Assembly (NCBI GenBank): GCA_013368315.1
Contig: JAACJM010000001.1
Coordinates: 372,001-436,000 of the forward strand
Length of the DNA stretch: 64,000 nt
Source: Tetrapyrgos nigripes
Lineage: Eukaryota > Basidiomycota > Agaricomycetes > Agaricales > Campanellaceae
Reading direction: 5' to 3'
The stretch's first letter is position 1. Each line of letters starts with the position of its first letter. The notes below the pieces were generated by a model, which saw nothing but the letters and a program-made list of their open reading frames with translations, was not told the origin of the DNA and did not search any database. Below, piece by piece: positions 24,633 to 37,167 of the stretch. The position numbers and the translations under genes were made by a program.

Positions 24633-24718
24633 GGTGGTGGATGTTACTGAGGTTACTGAGAAAAGAAGCGGGCCTTGAAACAAATAACCCGCGCCATGTG
24701 GAAAATCGCCAAAATTCC
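24633..24718. promoter_or_regulatory. 86-bp bidirectional promoter
   Basis: Only 86 bp separate the divergent start codons of the 4E-T-like gene and the LYRM2-like gene, so both 5' UTRs and promoters overlap here. No TATA-like element is obvious. Confidence 0.5.
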
Positions 24719-25069
24719 ATGCACAACCTTACTCTCAAGCACTTTCTTCTGCAGAGGGAAGCTCTAGACTTGTATCGTCATGTCATCCGAGCATCAAGAG
24801 GTATTTGTCTACTCTACTCTAACTAGAAAATATCGAATATCCAACTATCTGCTACCTCCAGCAATACCCGACCGCGCCACGCGTCGTGAGACGGTGACAT
24901 GGTTTCGTGCTGAATTTGAGAGAAACAGGTATCTGACGGACTTGGTACGTGCTCCCAAATTCCATTCTTCAGATAGTGTTGAACGTGCCAGGATCACCAG
25001 GACTTGATCGAAGACAAGTTGAAAACGACACGACGTGAAGTCAACCAGATACTGCCTAGGAGATATTGA
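24719..25069 (+). CDS. LYR-motif mitochondrial protein, LYRM2-like
   Basis: Small mitochondrial matrix protein of the Complex1_LYR family, which works with acyl carrier protein in respiratory complex assembly. Three exons (24719-24800, 24862-24944, 25001-25069) join to 77 residues, close to LYRM2 length. The LYR motif is present as ALDLYRHVIRASR, and the second exon gives AIPDRATRRETVTWFRAEFE with the conserved Arg/Phe pattern RAEFERNR; the end is LIEDKLKTTRREVNQIL. The true first exon starts at the ATG before HNLTLKHFLL; an ATG inside it at 24780 lies in another frame. The gene is short and split, so automatic annotation may miss it. LYRM2 rather than another LYR paralogue is inferred from the WFRAEFxRNR segment. 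Confidence 0.85.
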
Positions 25070-25412
25070 TGCTTTCGGATGTCCGGTGGAAAAGGTACTT
25101 AAGTCCCCAACAGTACTCTTTTTAAAACCTTGTCTCAACCCCCGAGTTCGCCGATTTGCCCAACATGAATATCATTGGAAAAGCCTCCTTTCCCATTACC
25201 CGTTGAGAGCTGAGAGCTTGACGAACAATGGACCATATCTGCGACTCGTCGCATCCTTTTGGCGGGATGGGGCTGACAGAGAGTCAACAATGTTCTGAAA
25301 GTGGAAGAGAGGTTTAGTTTAGATCCGTAGAAGACCTGGAGTCTGAGAAGCCTTTCGCCGCCGGCATTCACAATTTTAAGCGCTAGTTCTTTGCTCTTAG
25401 CGCCCATCCGCT
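25070..25412. other. Intergenic, upstream of the RdRP gene
   Basis: 343 bp with no recognisable gene; presumably the LYRM2-like 3' UTR and the RdRP promoter. Confidence 0.55.
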
Positions 25413-28400
25413 ATGGATGTCTTCATGAGTAACATTCCCTTCTATACGGGTCTCCATGAGCTCACACGTCTCCTTTCCCCTATCTTCCACGACTCCACTT
25501 ACACTGATCGATTTGCGCAAAGTGGCCTTCCACTTAACTTTCATGTGCGTTTACTCAAGAATAACAGACACATCTCAAGAACTGGGCCACATGGTGGAAG
25601 GGGATTCATCACGTTGCCTACGGTCGACGTAGCAGAATATTTCCTGGCCGAGTATGGAGAACGTCCCCAAGGAAATCCTCCCAAAGTTTTTGCGATTAAT
25701 GCACGGAACGTCAGATTTAGTAGAGCTAATAAACCGGCTCCCAAGGATATCATCGAGAGAACGCAACGACGACCTTACGAGGATCCATCAATAGCAGAGG
25801 AAAGGGAAAGCCGTGATGCAGTCCTGAAATCCAACTCAGTGATTGTAAAAACCGTCCAATTCGGATGGGACTGTCGCGACGATGTCTACTCGGTGGAATG
25901 GGAATACTCTACTACTAGCGCCCTCAATTTTGATCATGATCGAAGGGAAATCCGTATATCCATTCCCTATCAATATCAGGGTTCTTTGATCATCGCTATC
26001 CGCCCTTCTCAAATCACAGAGATGTCCGCTCATATTTACCGCTCCGAGCCTGTGCTATTCTTTTCACTTTCAGCACATCCCACATTCCTGTTGACTGGAG
26101 TTGCTCAGAAACAGCAAAGGATACCATATCTTCCTTTCAATGACCATGAGCGATTGGTGAGTGTTTTACTGTTTGCTGTTCACTGTCTTGACAATACATT
26201 TATTCTAGGTGACTTATACATCTCTGGCGATGCGGCTGGTATGCGCTTCCACTCAGGATCTCCACAGATTCAGGAGCCTGTGTCTCGCAGCTCAGATGCG
26301 TGCTGTCCAGGATTGGGAATATCCAATCGTGAAGAAAAATATTTTTTCTGCAACCTCGATAGAGCGCCTCAATTCGTTGTTGCGAAAACTAAATTGGAGG
26401 GTTGCCTTTCAGCTAGAGATGATCATTAGACGCACGTATGTTGACGTGCAGGAAGCACTACAACTCATTCCCGCTATCATAAAGCTCGTCGAACTACGTG
26501 GCAAAGAATACGTTGCTGCATTTCTACAGCACTTGGGTACTCAGCTTGCTCAAGGATATTTTGATAACAGTCAAGGGACTATCTCTGACTGGTTCATTGC
26601 TTGTGAACATGAATATGCGACATATAAAAGACCAAGCCCTATCATACCTTCAGAAGGAAGTTTGTTCCAGTCTTTGCATGTCGTGGTCACCCCAACGACC
26701 ATGTATCTGGAAGGTATGGTTCACAACCTTCATAACGTGCTCTCTTCATTTTTGTTTATAATGACAGGTCCCTTCCCTGAGCGTTCCAATCGAGTGATTC
26801 GCTCATATCTCGAGGACCAAGAGTCATTCCTACGGGTTAGTTTTGTGGATGAGGATGGCTTGCAATTCAGATTTGATCGCGATGTCGACGGCCCAGCTTT
26901 CATTCGTTTGCGTGTCGGGAAAATTTTCCACGAGGGCTTGACAATCGCTGGGCGAACGTTTAGATTTCTAGCGTATTCCCAATCTGCTCTGAAAGAACAT
27001 GCCGTGTGGTGAGTCAAGCAAGCATCGTCTGCCGAAGTATAGATTAAAGTAGCCTCTGCATACTAGGTTTGTGAAACCCTTTCGAGATGCGAGGACTAGA
27101 CAAGTTGTGGATGCTGCCAGCATCATCAGGAGCCTTGGAGACTTCAGCACAAGCAGTGATCTGGTCCACTGTCCTGCTCGTTATGGTGCAAGAATTAGCC
27201 AGGTACAACCTCTGAAGATATCTTAAGACCATGAGCTGATATCTCCTTAGGCCTTTACTGCAACTGATACCACCAAGGTCGAGGTTGAAGAGATTATAAA
27301 CGTCCCCGATATCTCCACTGCTGACGGAAAGTACGACTTCACTGATGGTGTCGGTAAGCAGCCATCGCTAACTGATAATCTGCATGCCCCATAATAACAC
27401 TCTAACTAATGCAGGCATGATGTCAAAGGAACTAGCAAGAGAAATTTGGGCCGGACTCAAACCCAGCAAGAAACGACGCAACAAGACCAAACCGCCCGCT
27501 TTTCAAATTCGCTTCATGGGTTCAAAAGGGATGCTTTCTATCGATTACAAGCTCAAAGGTACGACGAGATGAAGATCACCATCGTGCTGTTCAACTCAAA
27601 CTTGCGGTTTTTAAAGGTCTTACCATCTGCTTACGACCGTCCATGATTAAGTTTGAAGGTGCCGAATCCCGCACGATAGAGATTGCCCGAGCTTTCGACC
27701 GACCAGGAAAGTACTACTTGAATAGGCCGCTTATCACACTCCTGGAAGGTGAGCTCATGGATTGATTGTCACAGACAGATTCTCCTCACACATACATTTT
27801 GTTCACGACATGAAGGTCTCGGGGTATCTTATGAAGTCTTCGAGGGGTATCAAGACCGCGCAGTCCGACAAATCCGTCAATCCACTTATTCCCTAGAAAG
27901 TGCTGCTCGGTTGCTCGAACATTTTGGGTTAGGAAACGCTTTCAGACTAACCTCGATACTGCTGAGTCTTTCCAGGCTGGGTATCAACGATATGCCCCAA
28001 GATAGTTTCTATCAGACCATGATTAAGTATGCTGTTCACCATGTACTGAGGGTGAGTTGGCACTAACAGCCCGACTTCTGCTGACTCCGTTTTTGCTTTT
28101 ACAGGACCTCAAAAACCATGCTCGGATTCCGATAGATGGTGCCTGGACATTGGTGGGTGTGGCTGATGTCCACAAATACTTGGAAGCAGGAGAGATATTC
28201 GCGTGCATCCAACCGGTTCAAGGACCGATTGTGTATCTCGAAGGGGACGTTCTTATTTCTCGATCTCCAACCATCCATCCCGGGGACGTGCAAATTGCTA
28301 GAGCCATAGGAAGGCCACCTCCCGATACGTGTTTTGCTCACGAACCATTGAAAAACACAGTAGTGTTTTCGGTGAAAGGTAACCATTGGCTTTGCTGTCA

Positions 28401-29706
28401 CTCTACCCTTGCTGAAAATTTCTTGCAGGGGAACGACCTTTGTGTTCAGTGCTCGGCGGGTATGGACTGCTCCATCTCTCATCTCATATTTCTCAATGAC
28501 AAATATGACAGAGGTGACTTGGACGGAGATGTTTACAACCTAATTCCCTTGGACAAGTTTCCTGAGTTCAGGCCAAAACGCACTTGTCAAGGTGCTTCGT
28601 ACACAGCTGCACCTCGAAAGATGTTGGACCGTCCGTGTACGATGGATGATGTAGCTGATTTCTTCATGGACTACATCAACAACGACGTAAGTCCTTTCAA
28701 ATAATAATTAGTAGGCATGGACCGTTGACTCCCATTTTCAAAAAAAAAAAAAAAACAGGTTCTTGGGATTATCGGATCGTCCTGGCTCACAATTGCTGAC
28801 CAAGCTAAATTGGGCATCTTTCACCCAGATTGCTTGACGCTTGCCCAGCTTCACAGTGACGCAGTGGACTATCCAAAATCTGGCCAGTCAGTTGCCTTGG
28901 ATAGGATTCCACGGCCACTTTTGAAGATGAAACCCGATTATCAAGCCCCCGAAACCATCAACCCTGATACAACGACTCGTTTTTATCCAAGTACTCGAGC
29001 TGTTGGACGTCTATTCAGAAGGATCGATTTACCTCAGTTGCATACAGAGGTCCATGTCACTCGCGCAGCTCGACGTCAGATCAGAGAGAAAGGACACCTA
29101 CGACAAACTCGAGGCGTCAATGCACTTGCAGAATCACTGACAGCTCTCGAAATTAGGGATGATCCCACTGCAGAGGCGGTGAACTACCGCGTTTTCCAGT
29201 ATCTTTCTGACGAAGATATGGATACAATGGATCATGAACGAGAAGAGCTCTTTGTCGCCAGGCTGTTCAGTCAGTACAGCTCCGAGTTGCAGACTATTCT
29301 AGCTGTGAATACGTTGGGTCATGCAAGAGCTGCCTTGTTGACAGAGGAGGAAGCAATGGTTGGTACTATTGCTCAGAAAAGTTCTCAGCCTCGAAAGAGA
29401 AATAACCAGATGGCCAAACTAAGGTGTGTTTACATCATCATGATGTTTAGAGGACCCAGAAGCCTAACCGTATGTCATAGAGAAGCAACAGACACGTTGG
29501 TTCGTGGTTATCGTTCAGAGCTGGCAGGCGAAGATGAGCTAGTGAGTCTTCGCCTAGTTCGGGCATGGTTGGCTTGGAAGTTAGGACTGAAGGAACGCGC
29601 CAAAATGGACGCGATTGGCGCACAGAGCTTCTGCTGGATAGCGCTCGGGGCTATCTTCGAAGTCATAAGGGAAATTGAGGATCAGGAGGATCCTTATTGG
29701 TACTAA
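25413..29706 (+). CDS. Cellular RNA-dependent RNA polymerase (RNAi pathway, QDE-1/Rdp1 family)
   Basis: Eukaryotic RdRP that makes double-stranded RNA for Dicer in quelling or RNAi; it is a host gene, not viral. It is built from about nine exons (roughly 1,250 residues). The N-terminus (MDVFMSNIPFYTGLHELTRL) resembles an RRM-like fold. The family core includes FTDGVGMMSKELAREIW, IRFMGSKGMLSIDYKLKG, CLRPSMIKFEG, LEGDVLISRSPTIHPGDVQ and HEPLKNTVVFSVKGERPL. The catalytic LGGGDLDGDVYNLI is formed only after removing a small intron that begins GTATGGAC near 28468, so all three catalytic aspartates of DLDGD are intact. Downstream motifs include GIIGSSWLTIADQ and SGQSVALDRIPRPLLKMKPD. The last upstream intron of the catalytic half ends in 16 A before CAG (28740-28758). 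The protein ends EDPYWY, TAA at 29704-29706. No disabling mutation was seen. Confidence 0.93.
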
Positions 29707-29882
29707 CGTTGCCGCAATACAAGTCCATGTAATACACTGTACTATTAGGAGACGCCCAAATGAATCTACACGATCCGCATGGCGCATAGAGCTCGTCAAT
29801 CGTTGCACAAGGACATAGGCATCAGAGAGATAAACCTTGGAGCAGATCAAGAAGATCACAAGTTGACCAAGGGAACCATAAC

Positions 29883-30494
29883 TCAAGCTGTGTTTCGCAA
29901 AACTAGATAGAGAATCAGAAATCTCGGAAAACGATGAGTTGACGGTGTATACGCACTCAGGATGACAGAGTCTCCTCTAAATGAACAATTGCAATCAGCA
30001 TCAGCATTTGAGCGGTGAGTCGGTACTCACCGTAAAAACATCTTGCTAATGAACCGATCCTTGTTGACTGGCTTTTTGTTCTTGCCTTTTGGGATTTCCG
30101 TCCACATCTATTGCACGTCATGAGTAGCTGGGCTGCGGAGATTGTCAGTGTGACACGGACCTCTTTCACATTTTCGAGCACCTGAACGCACATTAGCCTT
30201 CTAGAGTCATAAGAAGAGAGGATACGCGACACGCACCATATTACTGTGTCTATCAAATGCTTTTACACGAGCCAACAGCTTTTTATCATTTCGCAACGAT
30301 ATCAAGACTTGAGTATGGTTTCGAACCGCTTGTTGCAAAACGGACAAGGGACCTTGAGAGATTTCATGTTCCTCCAACTGGCGCAGCTGAGCTTCATCTA
30401 GCTCTGACTTTGGGACGTGAACGTACTGGCTGTTATCATGATCAGTAGGTAAGATATTAGCAGTAGCACCAGAAAGAAAAGTTGCGTACCTCAT
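29883..30494 (-). CDS. SMD2: Small nuclear ribonucleoprotein Sm D2
   Basis: Core Sm-ring protein of spliceosomal snRNPs. The first coding exon is only 5 nt (ATG AG), joined to CCAGTACG to give [20 protein letters not shown]. Sm motif 1 is [20 protein letters not shown] followed by [19 protein letters not shown]. The next exons give VLENVKE and [20 protein letters not shown], and Sm motif 2 is SKMFLRGDSVILILRNTA, which comes from splicing at donor GTGCGTAT into TTTTGCGAAAC. TGA is at 29883-29885. Total about 111 residues in six exons, the normal SmD2 size. It is convergent with the RdRP gene (about 176 bp) and divergent from Pescadillo (67 bp between starts). Confidence 0.93.
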
Positions 30495-30561
30495 ATTTTT
30501 GAACGAGGTCAAGGAGGAAGCACCCTAGCTTAGGGTTAGACTAATTTTCTCCAGTCCTCCA
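30495..30561. promoter_or_regulatory. 67-bp divergent promoter with inverted telomere-repeat dyad
   Basis: Between the start codons of SmD2 and Pescadillo. At 30522-30536 the sequence reads ACCCTA GCT TAGGGT, a perfect inverted repeat of the telomere-type hexamer, extended to TTAGGGTTAG at 30530-30539. Telomere-repeat boxes bound by Tbf1, Rap1 or Myb-type factors occur upstream of ribosome-biogenesis genes in fungi and plants; function here is inferred. Confidence 0.4.
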
Positions 30562-32642
30562 ATGGGTCGTTTACGCCAAAAGGGTAAGGCTGGAGCAGCA
30601 AAGGCATATATCACTCGTTCTCAAGCTACAAAGAAGCTGCAATGCTCTCTTGCAGACTTTCGTCGCTTATGTATTTTGAAGGGTGCGTCTTCCAATGCTT
30701 TTTTGTTTTAAACTCACAAGTACGTACAGGCATCTTTCCTCGAGAGCCCAATAACAAGAAAAAAGCAAACAAGGGCTCCTCTGCGCCTACTTCCTTCTAC
30801 TATGCCAAAGATATTGCCTACCTGGCCCATGAACCAGTTTTGAAGAAACTACGAGAACACAAGGCGTTTGCAAAAAAGCTTTCCAGAGCTCTTGGACGTG
30901 GAGAGTGGAGCAGTGCAAAGAGTTTGGAAGAGAACAAGCCTGTGTACAAGTTGGACCACGTAATAAAGGAACGGTGAGCAGAGCGTTCCTTTACATTTGA
31001 AAGTGAATACTTATGCAATATACACAGGTATCCCACCTTTATAGATGCTCTACGAGATATAGACGACGCGTTATGCATGATCTTCCTTTTTGCCTCGCTT
31101 CCCTCCAATCCTCGTCTTCCACCTTCACTCATTGAAAACTGTTCACGGCTGGCAGCTGAATGGCAACTCTATATCATGCACTCTCGTTCATTACGGAAGG
31201 CCTTCCTATCCATAAAAGGTGTCTACTATCAGGCTGAAGTTATGGACCAAACCATTACATGGCTGGTTCCGTACCAGTTCACCCAAAATGTGCGTGCATT
31301 ATGACCAGTTTATAAACTCCAAACTGATAGCCCACAGATCCCATCCGACGTGGATGTTCGTGTCATGCTCACATTCCTTGAGCTGTATCAAACACTTCTT
31401 GGATTCGTTTTCTTCAAACTATACACCGATGCCGGTCTGGTCTACCCTCCACCTCTAGATCTGAAGAAGGATGAGGGAGCTGCCGGAGTGGGTGCCTTTA
31501 CACTACAAGATGCATCTTCTTCAACGGCTGCTGCCCCAACAAAGAGCAAAAAGGTCGTAGAAGTGGAAGGACGACAGATATCCGGGAAAGACGTGTACCA
31601 GACGATCAAGAGTTTGGCGTCGACGACTCCCGACGCAAATGGGGCTCCCGATGACACGACAATGGACTCGGAACCGACTTCAAGAGAAGCTGAAGAGGAG
31701 TTTATTCTTCAGCCTTCAAAATCTGACCCTCAGCCTGCGGCACCTCTGACTACTCTCAAGTCATTGGAGACTCTACCCCAGACCGTCAACACCTCTCTTT
31801 TCGCTCCCTACACCTTCTTCCTTTCCAGAGAAACCTCAAGACCGATGTTCGAATTCCTAGTACGATCATTCGGGGGCCGAATAGGCTGGTCAGCTACATC
31901 CGGCAAAGGCTCGCCCTTTGACGAGTCAGACGAGTCGATAACACATGTTATCATTGACCGACCTATAGTCGAAAGCTCGAATGAAACTCTTGAAGAGCGG
32001 GAGCGACGATCACGGCGGAAGTGTGTTCAGCCACAATGGGTGGTAGATTGCATCAATGCAGGAAAAATTCTGCTAGAAGATCATTACGCCCAGGGCAAGA
32101 CACTTCCGCCTCACCTGAGTCCGTTCGGCGAATACGAAGGCGCTTACGACCCTACTGCGCTGGCATTAGGTGAAAAGGATGACATGAGCGTTGACGGAGA
32201 TTCTGCCAGCGAGGACGAGGACGAGGATGCTGTTATGGACGAACCTGAATCGGCAGAGGCAGCGGTTCTCAAGGTGGTAGCTGCTGCAGCCACAGACAGT
32301 GATGCAGACCTTAGGGCTGCAGAATTGGCGGCAGAGGCAGCAGGCGTTGACCCGGCCTTATTTGAGAAGGAGGTCAAGAAATCTCGTAAAAAGGTCAAGT
32401 CAGACACCAATGAAGATGCCGAGAAGGATATGAATAAGATGATGATGAGTAACAAGCAAAAGAAGCTGTACGAGAAGATGAAGTACAGTCAGAATAAACG
32501 CAACCAGGAGGTATGTGCCATCTCTCAAATCTTTTTGCCAGTCGCAAGTGCTCATACGAAATGATAGCGTGCAAATCTAGAAGCGAAAAGGGAGCAGATC
32601 CAGAAGCAAGCCCGGAAGAAGACGAAGATTGCTCGGGATTAG
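30562..32642 (+). CDS. NOP7: Pescadillo homolog (60S ribosome biogenesis, PeBoW complex)
   Basis: Nucleolar scaffold (yeast Nop7, human PES1) required for 27S pre-rRNA processing and 60S assembly with Erb1 and Ytm1. N-terminal pescadillo domain: [61 protein letters not shown]-like [38 protein letters not shown] and [24 protein letters not shown] domain follows an acidic linker: [29 protein letters not shown] and [18 protein letters not shown]. The C-terminus has a strongly acidic stretch (32190-32260) and a Lys-rich coiled coil ending [13 protein letters not shown] at 32640-32642. Short introns include one at about 32511-32568. Length of about 630 residues suits the family. Confidence 0.94.
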
Positions 32643-32789
32643 CTGAATTTCAACTTGCTATGTATTGCTCTGACATGTAGGGTATTATGTACGGATGTAT
32701 AGAGTTACCCCTTTGGACAAAGGCGCGAGTTGATACATAACTTTGTCCTGACCTCGACGATTTCTTGACTGAAATTGTGGTCTTCATCC

Positions 32790-35700
32790 ATGAGTGGACG
32801 GTTCACAGATACGTCGGGCAAGTCTTTTTCTTCTCGCCCTTATCATCCCGAAATTCCTCCCCCGTACAACGAGAACGACTCTTCTCCTGTCGTAATCTCC
32901 GAAACTACAGTCACGACAGTCACCACCACCACCCAGACTACAACCCATTTGTTCTCTTTACCGCTCTGGAGGAAGCGTCCTGCGGTTAGCACAAGCGAGC
33001 CTTCTCAACAATCCACGATGACTGTGAATCAGTCTCCTTCTCCAGGCTCGTCTAAACTCAGACTTGACAAAGAGTTACCTCCAACTCCTCCTCACGGTTC
33101 TGGCTCAGTAACTCCAGTTGACACGTCTCGTGGAACATCCCAAAGAACCTCTCTTGATGAAATAGTCAAAGAAACCGTCCTCCCATCTCTATTTCCTCCG
33201 TCGGACCGTTTCGAACATCCCAGAGGCGGCCCTTCATCATCTACGGCCGCTTTGGCTCATGCCACCTTAGGTGTGGGTCTTCCACATGTTCTATCTCATG
33301 CAGCATCCGCGAGTCACCCAGACCTGAACACCATTGTGTTCACTCATTCACCTTCCAATTCACTCGACTCCTCCACGAATGGACGACCCTCTGGAAGGAC
33401 CATATCACTAGCAGGAAAGTCTCGCGAGGATGTAAGGAATCCGGAGCGCAGGCGGTCGCGTGGGTTATCATTAGGTCCAGCGTCATTCTTGAACTTTGGG
33501 AGTTCGGATTCTAAAGGGAAGGGAAAGGAGAAAGAGGTACAGCCAGAGCAGATAGTGGAACCACCGCCGGGACAACTTCGTCGTAAATCATCATTTTGGT
33601 CAAGAAGGAAATCTACGGTTCATGACGTTGAGCCATCTCCCCTCAAATCCGAACTTGTCCCTCCCCTTCCTGCCGTTCCACCAATATCACCTTTTGACCT
33701 AGACTCGGTATTGTCATCCCCATCATCGTCGCAGCACCCTCATCATGCTCGAGGACTATCCCGAAGTCATTCTGAACGTTTCGGTCCGTCTCAACCGCTT
33801 TCGGTAGACACCAATGGCGGCATTCCAGACACGTCTCGTTCCAAGTCAGCACGCCTACCCCGTCGTCCTGCTACAGCAGGTCCCTCAAGGCATAACGAAA
33901 GTCATGCGCGAGCATTACTTTCAGATGACCAACGCCTCACCTCCTCTCCAGTGTCAGAAGTGCCCCCAGAGCGTCCATTGCCACTAAGACCACGGGCAGT
34001 GACCAATCCCCCGTTACTCAGTCGTCTTTCTATGTTCATGTCGTCATCGACCGCTCCCGCTCCTTCGTCGCCCGTAGCTCCCATCTCTCCAATACGGACC
34101 GCTTCTAAAAATACCCAAAGTATACCCAAGGCTCTGGTAGACGAGGAATCTCCCGAGGGCTATCTTAGCCGTCTCATGGAATGCGTCAGCAAAGCCGAGA
34201 TAGCAGCAGTGTTAGCTTCTAGGTAGGTGTCACTTTACTACACTGTGTAGTTGTGGATCCTGATTGACTTGCACGTACATAGCAATGACGCGTTTCATGT
34301 TCAAGCTTTACGGTCTTACATAGGGGGTTTCAACTTTGCTAATGACCCCCTTGATGTAGCACTACGCCGGCTACTAATGGATGTTGGCCTTCCCCGAGAA
34401 ACGCAACAAATAGACCGAGTTATGGAAGCTTTCGCGTCCCGCTATCATCAAAGCCATCCCAAACTATTCACCTCCGAGGGTAAATTTGCAATCTGTATGA
34501 GACTGGCTCGCACGGCTGATAATGTACTTTTGTTAGATCATCCATATGTCCTTGCGTTCAGTTTGATTATGTTGCACACCGATGCATTTAATAAATCCAA
34601 CAAACGGAAAATGACCAAACAGGACTACATTAAGAACACTAGACTTCCCGGTGTGGCACCGGAAGTACTGGATGTGAGTCGTGACAACATCCTGGCTCTG
34701 TGCTGCTTTAACTTTGCGATGATAGTGCTTTTATGACAACATTGTTTTTGCCCCGTTTATCTTCATTGAAGATCCTATGGATGTCAATGGTCAACGAGGT
34801 TTTGTTGATCCGTCTCCACGCAAAGGAAGCGTGGCCGGTCATGTCAGTCCGTCCGCCTCTATAATTCTGGGTAAGGGGAACAAAGTCGATCCCTATTTTC
34901 TCATATCCAACGTGGGTCACTCTACATTCACCTGGAAGCAGTAAATTTGACAAATACATCTCCAGAATTTGCTTGATCATCTTCGAGTAGACGTTGAACA
35001 ATTTGTGCCATTGTTGAACCCCTATTCCTATGAAGGAACAGCCGGTCCATGGGATGAAGAGGAATTACAAGCGGCATTCTCCCAAGCAGATACCATTACA
35101 ATGGAAGGGCCAGATTCTAGTCGAATACAGCCCACCTCATTCTTTGGTCTGGGTCCGGGCGTTGGTCCTGCGAGTCCACTTGCCAACAGTATATCTTCCC
35201 CCTTCATGTCCAGCGCGGAAACATGGAATCTGAAGGTGACTAAAGCCGGTCTGTTGAATCGGAAGGATGAGACTTTGGAAGGAGGCAAGAAGACTAATCG
35301 TAAATGGAAGTTGTGGAGTGTTATCCTCACTGGGTCGCAGTTGCTCTTCTTCCGTGACACTTCGTGGATACATCCCTTATCTGCACCACCAGATGGCCAA
35401 CATGTACCTCAACAACAAATAGCTGTTCCGAGACCAGACGAGCTGTATTCCGTGAAAGACGCGATCGCTGTCTACGATAGGTCATATACCAAGGTAGAGA
35501 TTTCTCTCGTCACATCGAAACATCACTAATTGTTTTAATGCAGCACGAGCACACGTTCCGTTTCTTCATGCGGGATGGCCGCCAGTTCATGCTGGCATGC
35601 ACCGATGAAGACCAAATGAACGAATGGATCTCCCGGATTAATTATGCCAGCGCGTTCAGATCAACCGGCGTACGAATGCGTCCTGTGGCTATGTCAGGCC

Positions 35701-36773
35701 GAGATGTTCAGCTCACAGGTGTTGCTGCTGCTACGTCACACTTGCAAGATCTCCAGCACATGCACTCTCCTAGAAATCACCCAGACAGCTTGAAAAACGC
35801 GTCCTCACGGCAAAACGGCGAACTGCGACACCATCCTCGAAGAAGTGCTACTTTTGCTAGCAATGTCGACGACGCAGACCTTGATGTTCCGGTGGCTCCA
35901 GAGATTGATGGCGCAGATCAATTTAAAGCGACATTTGATCAAGTCAAGGCAGATTTAGCCGCCGGTCGTTGTGCCTCTCCTGATAGTAATGACCAATCAG
36001 ACATCAACTCTATTGGAAGGCTACCCTCGCGTGCTCGTGCCGTACTGTCTAAAGTACGTGATATGGACTCTAAAATATCTGCCACCCAGACCCAGCTCGA
36101 GACCGACATGCGCTTTGTGCGGAATATTGCCACTCTGACACCATTTCAGAGAGCGACTCGCGAACGGTTACTGATTGCTGTCCAGGGTGTTTCCAAACGG
36201 GTTATGCAAGGCCGCCTCGAGGTCCTGAGGTTAACCTGTCATCGTGACGTGCTATTAAACGATTTGGCAGCTGAGGGGCGCGTTTGGAATATCGCAAAAA
36301 AGATGGCGTTAAAAGTTGCTACAGAGACGCTACAGGGCCAGAATGTCCCAAAGATGACGCTCTCTTTCCATGATTCCGAGGCTGCCGCTTCGTTACCCAT
36401 TCCGATACCACCTACCTCTCCCCGTCCTGAATCCAGAGCGGACTCGAACCAATCCTTCCACTCTGCATTGGACTTCGGACCGGACTGGCCCACCGATAAT
36501 ACATCCACCTCAAATTTTCTGGATACATCACATATGCTTGACTCCCCTCGGAACAGCAGTGGGTCTCTTCGAGACGACAGAGTACAAGGCAACATAGACA
36601 CTCCCAGGACTAGCGACGAGCACCCCTCTCATGAAAAATTTTATACCGCTCATGAACAAGCCGAAGAGTGGGATAAGACTCGTTGCGTCAGCAATCGACC
36701 TCGAGCTCGAGTGTCGCTCGTGCGGGTCCCTTCCACGATCAACCTTTCAGCACGATTTGAAAAACACGGGTAG
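32790..36773 (+). CDS. Sec7-PH ARF guanine-nucleotide exchange factor (EFA6/Syt1-like)
   Basis: Predicted activator of an ARF GTPase at the plasma membrane or late secretory membranes. The first 460 residues are Ser/Pro/Thr-rich and disordered. The Sec7 domain spans about 34130-35030: FHVQALRSYIGGFNFAND, VGLPRETQQIDRVMEAFASR with the catalytic glutamate in PRET, HPYVLAFSLIMLHTDAFN and MTKQDYIKNTRLPGV. After LDHLRVDVEQFVPLLNPYSY comes a PH domain in two exons: TKAGLLNRKDETLEGGK, RKWKLWSVILTGSQLLFFRD, then FRFFMRDGRQFMLACTDEDQ and MNEWISRINYASAF. A predicted coiled coil follows (MDSKISATQTQLETDMRFV), then a disordered tail ending ARFEKHG. Sec7 followed by PH and coiled coil is the EFA6/PSD order. 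The ATG at 32790 is the first in frame. Confidence 0.9.
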
Positions 36774-37167
36774 TATGTGGCTATAATTTATGATACTAGT
36801 AGAGTATATATAAGTATTAATTGATTTATAGATTATGGTATACGTCCCTTGTGTTATTAGTGTATGTACAAAGGTGGTGATTTTGCGGAGATGACATGGC
36901 CGTGTGACTGAGAGCTTGCTGACGCGACGCGACGCGCATACTTACATAAAATAACATATTTTTATTTTGGTTCTTCCGCCGGATGGTATGGAGGGAGGAA
37001 CAGCCGAAAGGCCCACGCCCTGTAACCGACTGTGGACCCCGTGGTTATGATGGTGTTGAAATTAACTCCCTCCAGCAATCGTCCCTTTTGACGGTCCTGG
37101 CTTTGGTTGGTCTCGCCATCTTTCAGTGGCGCATCTGCGTCTTAATTCCATCTATCCTTTCATAATC
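36774..37167. other. Intergenic, 394 bp
   Basis: 3' end of the Sec7 gene and promoter of the next + strand gene. An AT-rich segment at 36780-36850 and a short GACGC(G) run at 36922-36937 are visible. No gene is recognised. Confidence 0.55.

Noticed and set aside
25413..29706. RdRP as a viral insertion
   Set aside because: It is a multi-intron gene with the eukaryotic RNAi-type DLDGD catalytic signature and no viral neighbours.
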